NCBI GenBank assembly: GCA_965223165.1
Contig: CBDCVQ010000014.1
Coordinates: forward strand, 62,001-126,000
DNA from: JABDMH01 sp965223165
Lineage (GTDB): Bacteria; Bacteroidota; Bacteroidia; Chitinophagales; Saprospiraceae
DNA length: 64,000 nucleotides
Direction: 5' to 3'
This document shows positions 1 to 8,525 of the stretch, one piece after another (position 1 is the stretch's first letter; each line of letters begins with the position of its first letter). The notes beneath the pieces were generated by a model. The model saw nothing but the letters and a program-made list of their open reading frames with translations, had not been told where the DNA came from and did not search any database. The translations under genes were made by a program, and so were the position numbers.

Positions 1-329
1 GAAAAGGCACCGGTGGAGATCTGCCACCCAGACCTGAGTGTGCGCCCACCTGGCATGGCCAAGTACTGGCAGGGATGCAACAGAAGCAGCTGACCATACT
101 AATCGGGCAATATGCCCAGAAATACTATTTGGGCAAAAAATCGAAATCTAGCTCGACCGCCAATGTTAGGCAGCAGGCTGAGTTTGGGCCGCAGTACATT
201 ATCTTACCCCATCCTTCGCCAAGAAATCGATTCTGGCTCGCCAAGAATCCCTGGTTCGAGAAAGAAGTCCTGCCAAACATCCGCTCCCGGATCCATACGG
301 CTTTGTCCACAGCACAAAAAGAGAGCTAG
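1..329 (+). CDS. Uracil-DNA glycosylase family protein, C-terminal part (5' end outside window)
   Basis: Reading frame 3 is open from the left edge to a TAG at 327-329, so the true start lies outside the window. The visible 109 residues contain a KGTGGDLPPRPECAPTWH stretch, then LIGQYAQKYYLG, and near the end LPHPSPRNRFWLAKNPWFE followed by the terminal helix. The HPSPRN segment and the conserved NPWFE...LP ending are typical of a short cytosolic uracil-DNA-glycosylase-like family common in bacteria. By family, the protein should bind DNA and remove uracil or act on a related lesion; the catalytic N-terminal part is not visible, so activity cannot be judged. The next gene begins on the base directly after the stop codon, so the two are probably co-transcribed. 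Confidence 0.8.
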   Translation, partial: KGTGGDLPPRPECAPTWHGQVLAGMQQKQLTILIGQYAQKYYLGKKSKSSSTANVRQQAEFGPQYIILPHPSPRNRFWLAKNPWFEKEVLPNIRSRIHTALSTAQKES

Positions 330-1184
330 GTGGGGTACTATTTGATCTATCCGCTTTTGTATCTGCTGTCGCTGCTCCCCTTTCGGGTGCTGTATGTCCT
401 GTCAGACGGACTGCACTTCTTTATTTTTAGGTTGGTCCAGTATCGTCGCTCCGTGGTGATCGAAAACTTGACCCGGGCCTTCCCGGATAAGAGGCCTGCC
501 GAAATCAAGGTGATTCAGCGCCGTTTTCAGCGGTACTTTTGCGATCTGCTGGTCGAGACCGTCAAACTCCTGAGTATTTCGGCAAAGTCGCTGCGCCGAA
601 GAGTCACCTTTGAGGGCACCACGTACTTGGAGGAGTGCCTCCGCGAGGGTCAAAGTGTGATCTTGACCATGGGCCATCAGGGCAACTGGGAAATGATCGG
701 AGCAGGCTTTGCACAGCATCCCTGGCATCCTCTATACATCATCTATCGTCCCATCAAAAACCGGGCGATGGACCGACTCATGATTGGGCTCCGTACGCGT
801 CTCGGCAATCGTCTCTACACGATGAAGGGCACACTGCGGGGTATGCTGTCAAACCGCCACGAAGTCACCGCAACGGCCTTTCTGATCGACCAGGCTCCGG
901 CCCCTGACCATGCCTATTGGACCCAGTTTATGCATCAGGACACGCCGGTATTCCGAGGAACCGAGCGTATCTCCAAAAAGCTGGAATATCCAGTGATGTA
1001 TCTCTCGATTACGCGAAGGGGCCGCCAAGGGTATGTGGCACATTTTCGGACGATCACCCAAGCTCCCAGGGCGGAAGCACCCGACCACATCAGTGAAAGT
1101 CTGACTCGCGAGTTGGAGAACGATGTGCGACGGCAACCAGAAATCTGGCTATGGACACACCGCCGCTGGAAACATAGTCGTTAA
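330..1184 (+). CDS. LpxL/HtrB-type lipid A acyltransferase family protein
   Basis: The protein has 284 residues and a GTG start (330-332) immediately after the upstream TAG. An N-terminal hydrophobic stretch (about residues 4-35) suggests membrane anchoring. The family motif HX4E is present as HQGNWE (His116, Glu121), followed by the ARG/YRP-type acceptor region (IIYRPIKNRAMDRLM). The family transfers a fatty acyl chain from acyl-ACP to a lipid A precursor on the inner face of the cytoplasmic membrane; in Bacteroidota such proteins may also acylate other lipids such as aminolipids. Length is normal for the family and no key residue is missing. The exact acceptor is inferred, not shown. Confidence 0.85.
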   Translation: MGYYLIYPLLYLLSLLPFRVLYVLSDGLHFFIFRLVQYRRSVVIENLTRAFPDKRPAEIKVIQRRFQRYFCDLLVETVKLLSISAKSLRRRVTFEGTTYLEECLREGQSVILTMGHQGNWEMIGAGFAQHPWHPLYIIYRPIKNRAMDRLMIGLRTRLGNRLYTMKGTLRGMLSNRHEVTATAFLIDQAPAPDHAYWTQFMHQDTPVFRGTERISKKLEYPVMYLSITRRGRQGYVAHFRTITQAPRAEAPDHISESLTRELENDVRRQPEIWLWTHRRWKHSR

Positions 1185-1417
1185 GAGGTGAAAATAGTTA
1201 TCTTAGCCTCCGGTCCTTGGCACACAAATTCGAGCGTGCCACACAAAGGTGACATAGTACAAGGACGATGGCGGTGGCTGCTCTGCCAATGACTAGGAAG
1301 GACCCTGGAAGACCAAACAATCTAAGTGGAAGCAATACTCAAGATAAGCTTCCTCATCTTATTGGAAGGAGACATTTATAATGACCGGACCGACCACCCC
1401 ATGTCGATCCAAAAAAA

Positions 1418-2398
1418 ATGTGTATGGATTTCAGCAATCCCCAAATCATTGGAGGCATATGCTTCGTGGTGCTCATTCTTGTGGAGATCGTCTTCAGCCT
1501 GAAATATGACCGCGAGTTGTACGAATGGAAGGACCTCGCTGCCTCCTCCACCATGGGCATCGGCTCTGCGATCATCGCGATATTTACCAAGGCAGCGACG
1601 ATCGGGTTTTTCTTTGTGATCTATTATGCCATGAACCCCGAGGTGGACGGCGTCCGGACCAATGTGTTTGGCTGGGAGGCATTTGGATGGGCCTGGTACA
1701 CTTGGATCATTTGCCAGATCTTGGACGACTTCAGCTACTATTGGTTTCACCGGGCCAACCATGAGATACGATTCTTCTGGGCGGCGCACATCGTGCATCA
1801 TTCGTCCGATCATTTTAACCTAGGCACCGGCGTACGCAATGGCTGGGTGACCTTGTTTTACAAGCCGCTATTCTACATGTGGCTACCTGCCATTGGCTTT
1901 CACCCAGTGATGGTCGTGACTTGCATGGTCATCGAATCCTTTTGGCAGTTTCAACTGCACACGCAATTTGTCCCAAGATTGGGCTGGCTGGAGAGATTTC
2001 TCAATTCACACAAGCACCATCACGTGCATCACTCCTCCAATCTCGAATACCTGGACAAAAATCACGGAGGATACCTCAATCTTTTTGATAAACTCTTTGG
2101 CACCTTCAAGGACCTCGACGAATCCAACGAGACATATTTCGGCGTGCTACATCCTCCAAACTCCCATCATCCATGGGAGATCTTGACCCACGAATACCGG
2201 GACATCTGGAAGGATGTGCGCAAAGCCAAAACCTGGAAGGCGCGATTCATGTACGTTTTTGGCCCTCCCGGATGGAGTCCGGATGGTTCGACCAAAACGG
2301 TCAAGCAGCTCCAGCACGAGATGGCACGCAACCAGATCAGTTCGCAGGCGGAGATGTCCGACGAGGTCCGGGCCAAGCACATGGAATTGGTCGGCTAA
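1418..2398 (+). CDS. Sterol desaturase / fatty acid hydroxylase family membrane protein
   Basis: This 326-residue membrane protein has several hydrophobic segments (about residues 8-30, 43-70, 90-110 and 150-180). It carries the three histidine clusters of the di-iron membrane hydroxylase superfamily: HRANH, HIVHHSS and HKHHHVHHSS. It should hydroxylate or desaturate a lipid substrate using O2; the substrate is unknown. The C-terminal YVFGPPGWSPDGST segment is, from memory, typical of a Bacteroidota subfamily. Start: ATG 1418 or ATG 1424 (MDFSNPQ...); neither has a Shine-Dalgarno, whereas an out-of-frame ATG at 1381 does (AAGGAGA at 1366-1372), and an A8 run (1411-1418) lies between them. See findings. 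No close operon partner is visible. Confidence 0.85.
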   Translation: MCMDFSNPQIIGGICFVVLILVEIVFSLKYDRELYEWKDLAASSTMGIGSAIIAIFTKAATIGFFFVIYYAMNPEVDGVRTNVFGWEAFGWAWYTWIICQILDDFSYYWFHRANHEIRFFWAAHIVHHSSDHFNLGTGVRNGWVTLFYKPLFYMWLPAIGFHPVMVVTCMVIESFWQFQLHTQFVPRLGWLERFLNSHKHHHVHHSSNLEYLDKNHGGYLNLFDKLFGTFKDLDESNETYFGVLHPPNSHHPWEILTHEYRDIWKDVRKAKTWKARFMYVFGPPGWSPDGSTKTVKQLQHEMARNQISSQAEMSDEVRAKHMELVG

Positions 2399-2441
2399 GT
2401 CAGCTGATTGTTTCTACCTCGTGTTTCTGCTAGGTCCCCGC

Positions 2442-3842
2442 TTATCTGCCTTGGGGTACCTGAATATGTGCACCCAGGAATACGGCGTTGAGAAAAAGTC
2501 GATTGGTCCCGTACCACGAACCCCGGAAGTTGGGATTGTCCGCAAATAAGATGACTCTGCCCGAGCCCACTCCACTCACAATCAACGAGGCCGAGGGTAC
2601 GAGAAACTCATTCATGTTCTTCTCCGTGATGAAGCCATCTATGTGCGGATCTGCTGTATAATCCGCCACGGTACAGTATGCATTCTCACTCGGCTTGAGC
2701 CAGACATTACTATTGCGATATACGGGCAGCTCAGATTGACGATAGCCAAATGCCAATGGATGGGTGAGATCCAGCGAAACCTTAAAAATGGCACCGCCCA
2801 CCTGCTCCCGACCCAGTTCCTCCCGGGCATTGCCATAAGCACTGCGTGCTGTCGGTGCTTTGTCTTCTGGCTCCTCGGGCTTCACCAGTCCTTCTTTCAC
2901 GAGCTTTTGGTTGACCGCCCAAGCGGATGCCCCCCGGATGGTGATCAAGGTATTGCCCTTGGCAATCCAACGTTTGATCCCTTGGCGAGCGGACGAGTCG
3001 AGCTGGTGATAGGACCCTGTGACCATGACCAGGGTCGTGTAATCATCCAGGTCGACTCGATCAAACATGCGGAGGTCCAGCTTGGTGATCGGCATGTCCA
3101 CGCGTGTGTCCATCAGGTGCCAGACTTCGCCAGCTTCGTACGAAGACACTCCGTCGCCCACCAGCAGCAAAACTTTGGGTAGGTCGATCGGCTGCATATG
3201 CCTGCTGCCGAGATCTACGCCCTTGAGGCTATAGCCGGTCGTCACCGCAAACGCCTGCATTTGGTATTTTTCGCAGGCCTCATTGATCAATTGGTGCAAC
3301 GAATCGGAAGAGATCTCTTGGCTTTGTACCGGCACCATCAACGTACCGTAACCGAAGTCGGTCGCCGAGCCCGCAATGTCCGCCGTAAAGGGCTTAAAAC
3401 TGCAATGGACCACCAGCCCCTTTCGCACCAGATGGTGCAATAGCGCCGGAGCATGGTAGTCCTGCCCGGATATCAGATAGGCATAGTTGGTCTTCGCCAC
3501 CGGCGTAACGGAGGTGAGCTCGTCCAGGTCCGACACCTCGGGACCTAAGGTGACCGTGCTGGTCAACGGTGCGTAAGGCAACCCATAGAAATTGACCAAG
3601 GACCAGGCCGATGCGTCATAGAAGACACTGTCGACGTACTCATCGTAGGTCTCAAAAGCATTTTGCACCATCCGGTATTGTACCTGCTCCGTGGGCACGA
3701 CAAAGGCGGATTGGCTATCGAATACGTGACCGTCGACCGTCAGATTTTGTCCCAACTGATAGACCTTTACCTGATGGAGTCGCAATTTGTCCAGAAAGGC
3801 GATGGTACGGTTGCGATCGGAGGAACCAAAGACGTACCCCCC
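2442..3842 (-). CDS. M14 family peptidase, C-terminal part read in the shifted frame
   Basis: This is the continuation of the gene that starts at 5007. From the G6 run at 3842-3837 the open frame encodes about 465 residues starting GYVFGSSDRNRTIAFLDKL. It contains no peptidase motif of its own. It has the alpha/beta look of the glutamine-amidotransferase-like C-terminal region found in large Bacteroidota M14 peptidases (PKVLLLVGDGVSSYEAGEVW, then TTLVMVTGS, then GRVILFADNPNFRG). There is no convincing independent start or ribosome binding site here, so I take it as one gene with the upstream part. Whether the protein is made whole depends on whether the extra G is real. Confidence 0.75.
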   Translation of the reverse strand, partial: GGYVFGSSDRNRTIAFLDKLRLHQVKVYQLGQNLTVDGHVFDSQSAFVVPTEQVQYRMVQNAFETYDEYVDSVFYDASAWSLVNFYGLPYAPLTSTVTLGPEVSDLDELTSVTPVAKTNYAYLISGQDYHAPALLHHLVRKGLVVHCSFKPFTADIAGSATDFGYGTLMVPVQSQEISSDSLHQLINEACEKYQMQAFAVTTGYSLKGVDLGSRHMQPIDLPKVLLLVGDGVSSYEAGEVWHLMDTRVDMPITKLDLRMFDRVDLDDYTTLVMVTGSYHQLDSSARQGIKRWIAKGNTLITIRGASAWAVNQKLVKEGLVKPEEPEDKAPTARSAYGNAREELGREQVGGAIFKVSLDLTHPLAFGYRQSELPVYRNSNVWLKPSENAYCTVADYTADPHIDGFITEKNMNEFLVPSASLIVSGVGSGRVILFADNPNFRGSWYGTNRLFLNAVFLGAHIQVPQGR

Positions 3843-5007
3843 GTACCGGACTTGCCTTGGCACGAGAAAGCGCCGACGCAAAGAAGGATCGCTGATAGTC
3901 GTGCAGCATCGCCTTGTTCTCGACGGCTGCCTTGACGGTGGCCATGCTGGAGATCAATTGATTGCGAATGGTGAAGGGGAAGGAAAGCTCTCCTGTCTCC
4001 GTCGTCTGCAAGTGTCCACGCGAGCTGGCTTGCTCAAATAGCAATCCGAGCCCCCCTTGCAGATCCGGATAGGAGGAGCCGTATCCGGGGTACGTGCCAT
4101 CAAAGACTTCCTTGGTAAAGTACAATGATCCGATCGCGTCCAATCCCTCGCTGAAATACTTGGCAAAAGTCTCGTTGAGTAGGGTATAGTTTTCCACGGG
4201 CATCACCGGATCCTTAGAAGCATTGGTCTTCATGGGTTCGAAAAAGTGGGTGCTGTTGGTGCCCATCTCATGAAAATCTGTCACCACATTGGGATACCAT
4301 TGATGGTACCAGTTCAGTTTGCCCCGACTTTCGGGATGGATGCCTAGCCACCAGTCGCGGTTTAAGTCAAACCAATAGTGGTTGGTCCGGCCTCGGGGCC
4401 AGCCTTCGTTGTGCTCCCGATCCAGTGGATCCGCCACGAGCGGATCACCCTTGTGCATATTGGCCCAATGGGTGTGGCGATCTCTACCATCCGGATTGAT
4501 CACCGGATCAATAAAAAGCACGGATTGACTGAGATACTCCGTGATCATCGGATGTTGAGAGGCAATCAGGATGTAGGCCGTCAATATGGCGGCCTCGGCG
4601 CCCGACGGCTCATTGCCATGTACATTGTAGCCCAGGTTGATGAATACCGGCAAATCTGTGTCTGCCTCCTGGGTACTACCCGGGTCACAGCGTGCCAGAT
4701 GCCCAGCTTGCAGGTCGGCAAGGTTGCGAATGTGCGCAGCATCACTGACGGTCAGCATGACCAGTGGACGATGCTCATACGTCTCTCCGTACACCTCCAT
4801 GTCGGCCTTGTCGGAGATCTGGGCCAGATGCTCAAAATAGGATACGATCCGATCGTGTCTCGTATGATGAGAGCCAATGGCGTAGCCCATGTATGATTCG
4901 GGCGTGGGAATAGCCGGGTCGTAGGGTCCGTAGGAGGAGAGATAGTAGTCCTGTGCAGACAAACTCAGCACGGCACAGACCGCAAAGAGGATGGTAAAGC
5001 ATTTCAT
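3715..5007 (-). CDS. M14 family zinc carboxypeptidase, N-terminal part of a frameshifted gene
   Basis: The protein begins with a signal peptide (about residues 1-19, cleaved near LSAQ). The M14 zinc site is complete: HGNE (His130, Glu133) and His246 in DFHEMG, with the catalytic Glu325 in LLFEQASSRG. This is a secreted or periplasmic metallocarboxypeptidase of the Bacteroidota type with a long C-terminal extension. The family-like sequence stops at SPVRG (coding strand 3849-3838), after which the frame reads about 41 unrelated residues to a stop at 3715. The rest of the protein continues in another frame down to 2442. Removing one G from the G6 run (3842-3837) restores an 854-residue protein. 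The first half alone keeps all catalytic residues. Confidence 0.85.
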   Translation of the reverse strand: MKCFTILFAVCAVLSLSAQDYYLSSYGPYDPAIPTPESYMGYAIGSHHTRHDRIVSYFEHLAQISDKADMEVYGETYEHRPLVMLTVSDAAHIRNLADLQAGHLARCDPGSTQEADTDLPVFINLGYNVHGNEPSGAEAAILTAYILIASQHPMITEYLSQSVLFIDPVINPDGRDRHTHWANMHKGDPLVADPLDREHNEGWPRGRTNHYWFDLNRDWWLGIHPESRGKLNWYHQWYPNVVTDFHEMGTNSTHFFEPMKTNASKDPVMPVENYTLLNETFAKYFSEGLDAIGSLYFTKEVFDGTYPGYGSSYPDLQGGLGLLFEQASSRGHLQTTETGELSFPFTIRNQLISSMATVKAAVENKAMLHDYQRSFFASALSRAKASPVRGVRLWFLRSQPYHRLSGQIATPSGKGLSVGTKSDGRRSRIR

Positions 5008-5154
5008 TTTCTTAGGCTATTTAGCTGGAGAGCTAAAATATGGTTTTTGCAGGTCAGATTAAGTGGACCGCCATGGACCGCTGCAGCCTCCGAATGTGAC
5101 GCGTGGAGGCGGATGTGGACTACGAGCAGATGGGTCATACACCTCGGAAGGACA

Positions 5155-5565
5155 CTACCACATCAGTTTCTTTTCAAAAGCCAGCCGCTTGGTGTAGAAA
5201 TTATAGAAAAACATGATGCCGGTGACTAAGAGCTTGGTGACATAGGGTCGCTGATCCAGGAACTCGTGGAGGCTCAGCAGCCAAATCAGGGCCGTACTGA
5301 TCGCTACACCCAGCATCGAAAAGCTAAGTGACATCAAGAACGCCGTACGCACTTTTCGCTTCAGGACAAAAATGAATCGCTTCTGCAAGAAGAAATTGAC
5401 CAGAAAGCCCACACTGGCCGAAATAATATTCGACTTCACTTTGGGCAAGCCCGCATAGACCAGAATCAAGAACAAGGAATAATCCACGACCGTGGCCACC
5501 GCCGAGGTGCTGGCGAATTTGATCTTGGGAAAGACAAATGCCTCTATGCGCTGTCTAAGTTTCAC
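5155..5565 (-). CDS. GtrA family membrane protein
   Basis: The protein has 136 residues with four predicted membrane helices (about residues 15-35, 42-62, 75-95 and 105-125). The KFASTSAVATVVDYSLFLIL start and the GFLVNFFLQKRFIF segment are diagnostic for GtrA-like proteins. The family includes putative flippases for polyprenyl-phosphate-linked sugars used in cell-surface glycan modification. It lies 9 bp downstream of the GT39 glycosyltransferase gene on the same strand, a classic pairing: GtrA would move the lipid-linked sugar and the GT39 enzyme would use it. Confidence 0.88.
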   Translation of the reverse strand: MKLRQRIEAFVFPKIKFASTSAVATVVDYSLFLILVYAGLPKVKSNIISASVGFLVNFFLQKRFIFVLKRKVRTAFLMSLSFSMLGVAISTALIWLLSLHEFLDQRPYVTKLLVTGIMFFYNFYTKRLAFEKKLMW

Positions 5566-5574
5566 GCTTTTTGC

Positions 5575-7221
5575 CTAATGGTATATTCTGTATCTACCGA
5601 CCTCCGTGCTCTCTCCGAACATCGCTAAGATATCGGGGTCAATCCACTTGGCTCTGGTCGCCTTGACCACCAGACAAGAAGGGGTCTGCAGTCGATCGAG
5701 TAGGGCCGATTTTCGCTCTTGCTCGGTGACCAGATAATAGTACTGCTTCCAGGTGTCACTGTCTTCAAATTGCACCTCTCGCATCGGTTTATCTGCGATG
5801 AGGGCCACATTTCGCTCCAGATGAAACGCCAGGGAAGGAAGGAGTTGATTGTGCAAATAGATTGGTCTTTTGTCTAGTCGCTGCTCCGCGATCCAGGTGG
5901 CTACTGGCCGCAAGGTCGAGGTCTGCAGATCGTTGTTGGATAGAAAGAAGGTACCGGCTAAGAGCACGCCAGACAGAAATACAATGGAGCACATGACCAT
6001 TTTTGCTTTGGCACCTTGCCCCCTACCCAACCAAAGAGCCACGATACCTGCCAGCGCTGCCAGCGTGCATATCACCTGCATCGGAGCTACGACATAGGAG
6101 TCCTGGAGCATCGCGTAAGTGGTAGCGCCCATGAGCAGCACCAGGAAGAATCCATTTTGGATGGCAAGCCAGGTACGTGCACCAACACCTGACAATCGTT
6201 GCATCAGTGACCCCGCCACGATGGCTATCGCAGCGAAGCAGGGTAATATGTAGAGGAGAAGCTTGGAGTGGGACAGGGAGAAGAAGGCGATGGGCAGCAG
6301 ACCCCAGAGGAGCAGCAACCACTTGGTATGGGCCGTCGGCCATGTGGCTTTGGTCTTGATCACGCGCCAAGCAATCATGACCAACCATGGAAAGCTGACG
6401 AGCGGGGCCAGGGCCAGGTAAAAGTAAAACGGCTGGCCCCTCTTGAAGAGCTGTGTCGAATAGCGCAACACGGACTGATCGTAGAGCATGTACCGCAAGA
6501 TCGGCTTACCCTCCAACTGCAGCACGGCAAACCAAGAGAGGCTAATGGCCAGGAAGAGTAGAAAGCTAGTCGGAAAGTGCCAGCTCCAGCGTATGCGAGG
6601 CCGGAAACGGAGCCAGACGAGCATAGCAATAGGCGCAATAAAAACCAGGAAGGCCGTAATCTTTGTGAGAAATCCCAAGCCGGCCACGATCGCCGCCAGA
6701 TAGAGATAGCGCGGCTTTTGCGATGAGCCATAGGCACTCAATGCCAGGGCACAGCCCAGGATGCAGGTGGCGAGGTAGGCATCGGTAGTCACATGCCTAA
6801 TCGCAATGATGGCGATGATCATGGTGGCGTATATACCGGCCGACCAAAGCGCCGCCTCCGCATCCGCCAATAGTAGACGGGCCAGACGCCAAACCAGAAA
6901 GATCTGGAGAAGGAAGCAGCACTGCAGGAGAACCCTGGCCGCAAAAGGAGAGGGACCAAAGACGTGAAAGGCGAAGGCGGTCAGATAGTAAGTCAGTGGC
7001 GGCTTGTGATAGTGCTCGATCCCGAGGTAGCGGGGATGCAAGTAGTCTCCCGACTCATACATTTCCAGCCCAATGTGTGCATACCGGGCCTCGCTCGAGT
7101 CTTGCACACCCCAAGCGCCCAAACCGAAGAATAAGGAAAAAGTGAAAAGCGCCGCTATCCCGCCAACCAGGCAACGCTTCTGAAGATCCAGGCTCTGCCA
7201 GAAGTCGTACAGGTCATGCAT
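5575..7221 (-). CDS. Glycosyltransferase family 39 (ArnT/PMT-like) integral membrane protein
   Basis: The protein has 548 residues and about 10-12 membrane helices over the first 430, followed by a soluble C-terminal domain. The first loop carries the acidic motif DSSEARYA (residues about 42-49), and the second the HYHKPPLTYYL motif, both typical of ArnT-type transferases. The family transfers a sugar from a polyprenyl-phosphate donor to lipid A, another lipid or protein on the outer side of the cytoplasmic membrane. The acceptor cannot be told from sequence. It is followed by the GtrA gene with a 9-bp gap, so the two form a transcription unit, possibly also reaching the M14 peptidase 147 bp further on. 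Confidence 0.88.
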   Translation of the reverse strand: MHDLYDFWQSLDLQKRCLVGGIAALFTFSLFFGLGAWGVQDSSEARYAHIGLEMYESGDYLHPRYLGIEHYHKPPLTYYLTAFAFHVFGPSPFAARVLLQCCFLLQIFLVWRLARLLLADAEAALWSAGIYATMIIAIIAIRHVTTDAYLATCILGCALALSAYGSSQKPRYLYLAAIVAGLGFLTKITAFLVFIAPIAMLVWLRFRPRIRWSWHFPTSFLLFLAISLSWFAVLQLEGKPILRYMLYDQSVLRYSTQLFKRGQPFYFYLALAPLVSFPWLVMIAWRVIKTKATWPTAHTKWLLLLWGLLPIAFFSLSHSKLLLYILPCFAAIAIVAGSLMQRLSGVGARTWLAIQNGFFLVLLMGATTYAMLQDSYVVAPMQVICTLAALAGIVALWLGRGQGAKAKMVMCSIVFLSGVLLAGTFFLSNNDLQTSTLRPVATWIAEQRLDKRPIYLHNQLLPSLAFHLERNVALIADKPMREVQFEDSDTWKQYYYLVTEQERKSALLDRLQTPSCLVVKATRAKWIDPDILAMFGESTEVGRYRIYH

Positions 7222-7284
7222 ACCTGGCTATAGCGATCAAATCCGTGTCTTGTGACATCCGATCACCCAGCAAAGCCCTCGCCT

Positions 7285-7839
7285 TTAATTGTGATAGGCC
7301 TGATTATGCACCAAGGTCTCTCCACAGGTGCCACAAGGCCCGGCGGAACCTGCGCCACCCGCGCATCCATTGCTGCAAGTGTAGTGCCAGACACCGGCTG
7401 CATTCTGACCGGAGGTCGCACCACCAGCGCCAGCACCGGCTGCGGCTCCAGAATTGAGCGAAGATGTAGTGGGTATCGAGATGTTTGGCGATGATCCCGG
7501 CGAAGGAGGGGGTACGGAAATGCTTGTACTTGGTGTATTGGTGCTCGCTTGTTGGTTGTGCCAGGCCTGATTGTGCTCGTAGGCTGACCCACAGGTGGGG
7601 CAGGTACCAGCCGATGGACCGCCACTGCCCGCACAGTTGTTTGGGCAGATATAATGCTGTACGCCGGCCACCGCTCCGCCTGCCGGAGCAGGCGTACTGA
7701 TGGGTAGCGTGGGATTGGTCGGCACACTTAGAGACTCACGGGCCTCATCGCGGATAGACTGCTTGTCATTGCTTTGACAGGCTCCAAATACCAGTGCCAG
7801 CAACATCGTGAGGGAGGCTATCTTCAATAGTTGTTTCAT
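7285..7839 (-). CDS. Lipoprotein with two tandem Cys-rich zinc-ribbon-like modules
   Basis: I chose the internal ATG at 7839 because it begins a good lipoprotein signal (MKQLLKIASLTMLLALVFGAC); the 22 codons upstream in the same frame are charged and unlike a signal. After the lipidated Cys comes a Ser/Pro/Gly-rich linker. Two copies of a roughly 33-residue module follow. Each has Cys-X3-Cys (CPNNC / CSNGC), a Gly-rich loop, Cys-X2-Cys-Gly (CPTCG / CGTCG), then HNQAWHN or HNQAYHN. The spacing suggests a small zinc ribbon or another metal-binding site. A second Ala/Gly/Pro/Ser-rich linker separates the modules. I know no function. It is probably surface or periplasmic and tethered to a membrane. 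Confidence 0.7.
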   Translation of the reverse strand: MKQLLKIASLTMLLALVFGACQSNDKQSIRDEARESLSVPTNPTLPISTPAPAGGAVAGVQHYICPNNCAGSGGPSAGTCPTCGSAYEHNQAWHNQQASTNTPSTSISVPPPSPGSSPNISIPTTSSLNSGAAAGAGAGGATSGQNAAGVWHYTCSNGCAGGAGSAGPCGTCGETLVHNQAYHN

Positions 7840-7894
7840 GTTTCTTCTTTTTGTCTTTGATCGTTTTGAGTAGTACGCGCTCAAAAAGACTGCG

Positions 7895-7902
7895 CAAAAG
7901 TA
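7895..7902 (-). promoter_or_regulatory. Candidate Bacteroidota -7 box (TACTTTTG) for the Cys-rich lipoprotein
   Basis: On the minus strand 7902-7895 reads TACTTTTG, matching TAnnTTTG. It would give a 5' leader of about 50 nt before ATG 7839. No good TTG is seen at the expected -33 distance, so this is only a candidate. Confidence 0.35.
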
Positions 7903-7942
7903 CAAAATTTAGGGTCGAGCGCCACGCCAAGCTCTGACAGGA

Positions 7943-8231
7943 CAGGGCAAACGCATGATGAGATTCTGCATTTATCTATCAACGCCACAAATTGCTGGCA
8001 AGATGTCCCAATCTAGTAGTTGAGCACACTTAGGACGACCACTCCCTGGCATAATCTTGCCAGTATGTGTCAGGCGAGGACACCGGACACGGCCAGGTTG
8101 TCTGTTGTTGAGTGATTCCGACAGCAACTAGCCCCAAAGGCCACACAGCCCAGATTAGGCCGCGTTTGGCGTCCCCGCCAAACGCCATGGCTAGCTTGCT
8201 GTCACCCTGAAGCCTCGATAAGGCGTTTGCC
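7943..8231 (+). repeat. Dispersed intergenic repeat, copy A (full, with hairpin)
   Basis: The gene-free stretch 7906-8525 is largely filled by this element. It aligns over about 290 bp with 50936-51226 (copy C, same orientation), and its left 160 bp aligns with the reverse complement of 12993-13151 (copy B). Conserved blocks include CAGGGCAAACGCAT, GGCAAGATG, TAGTAGTTGA, AGTATGTGTC and GCGAGGAC. Near the right end is a perfect 10-bp hairpin: GCGTTTGGCG (8162-8171), loop TCCC, CGCCAAACGC (8176-8185). No open frame is shared between copies, so it is non-coding. Weak similarity to copy C continues to about 8260. I see nothing definite in 8260-8525. Confidence 0.8.
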
Positions 8232-8525
8232 CTGCTGACGGGCGCACACCTGGCGCATGATCGGGAGGCACGTGGCTCACGTGGGGGCACATCATGGGGA
8301 GGGTTGTATAATCGTAGAGCCATGGAAGGTGTGTCCATGCCGTTGTACAGCAAGCCAAATCCTTTTCCATTCGAATCAATGGGTTACCCTAGTTCATAGC
8401 ATTATGGGATCTCCCCAATAGCCTTTGGACGAGGCATGGACGGGAGGCTAGCGGCAGCGATCACGCCGACGGGCATACTATTTCTTCGCGCCAAACAGTT
8501 TCAAAGGGACGAAAAGAACAATTCT

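Noticed and set aside
8272..8300. Two CACGTG boxes in direct order upstream of the OmpA gene
   Set aside because: Short palindromes close together can occur by chance and no Bacteroidota regulator with this site is known to me.
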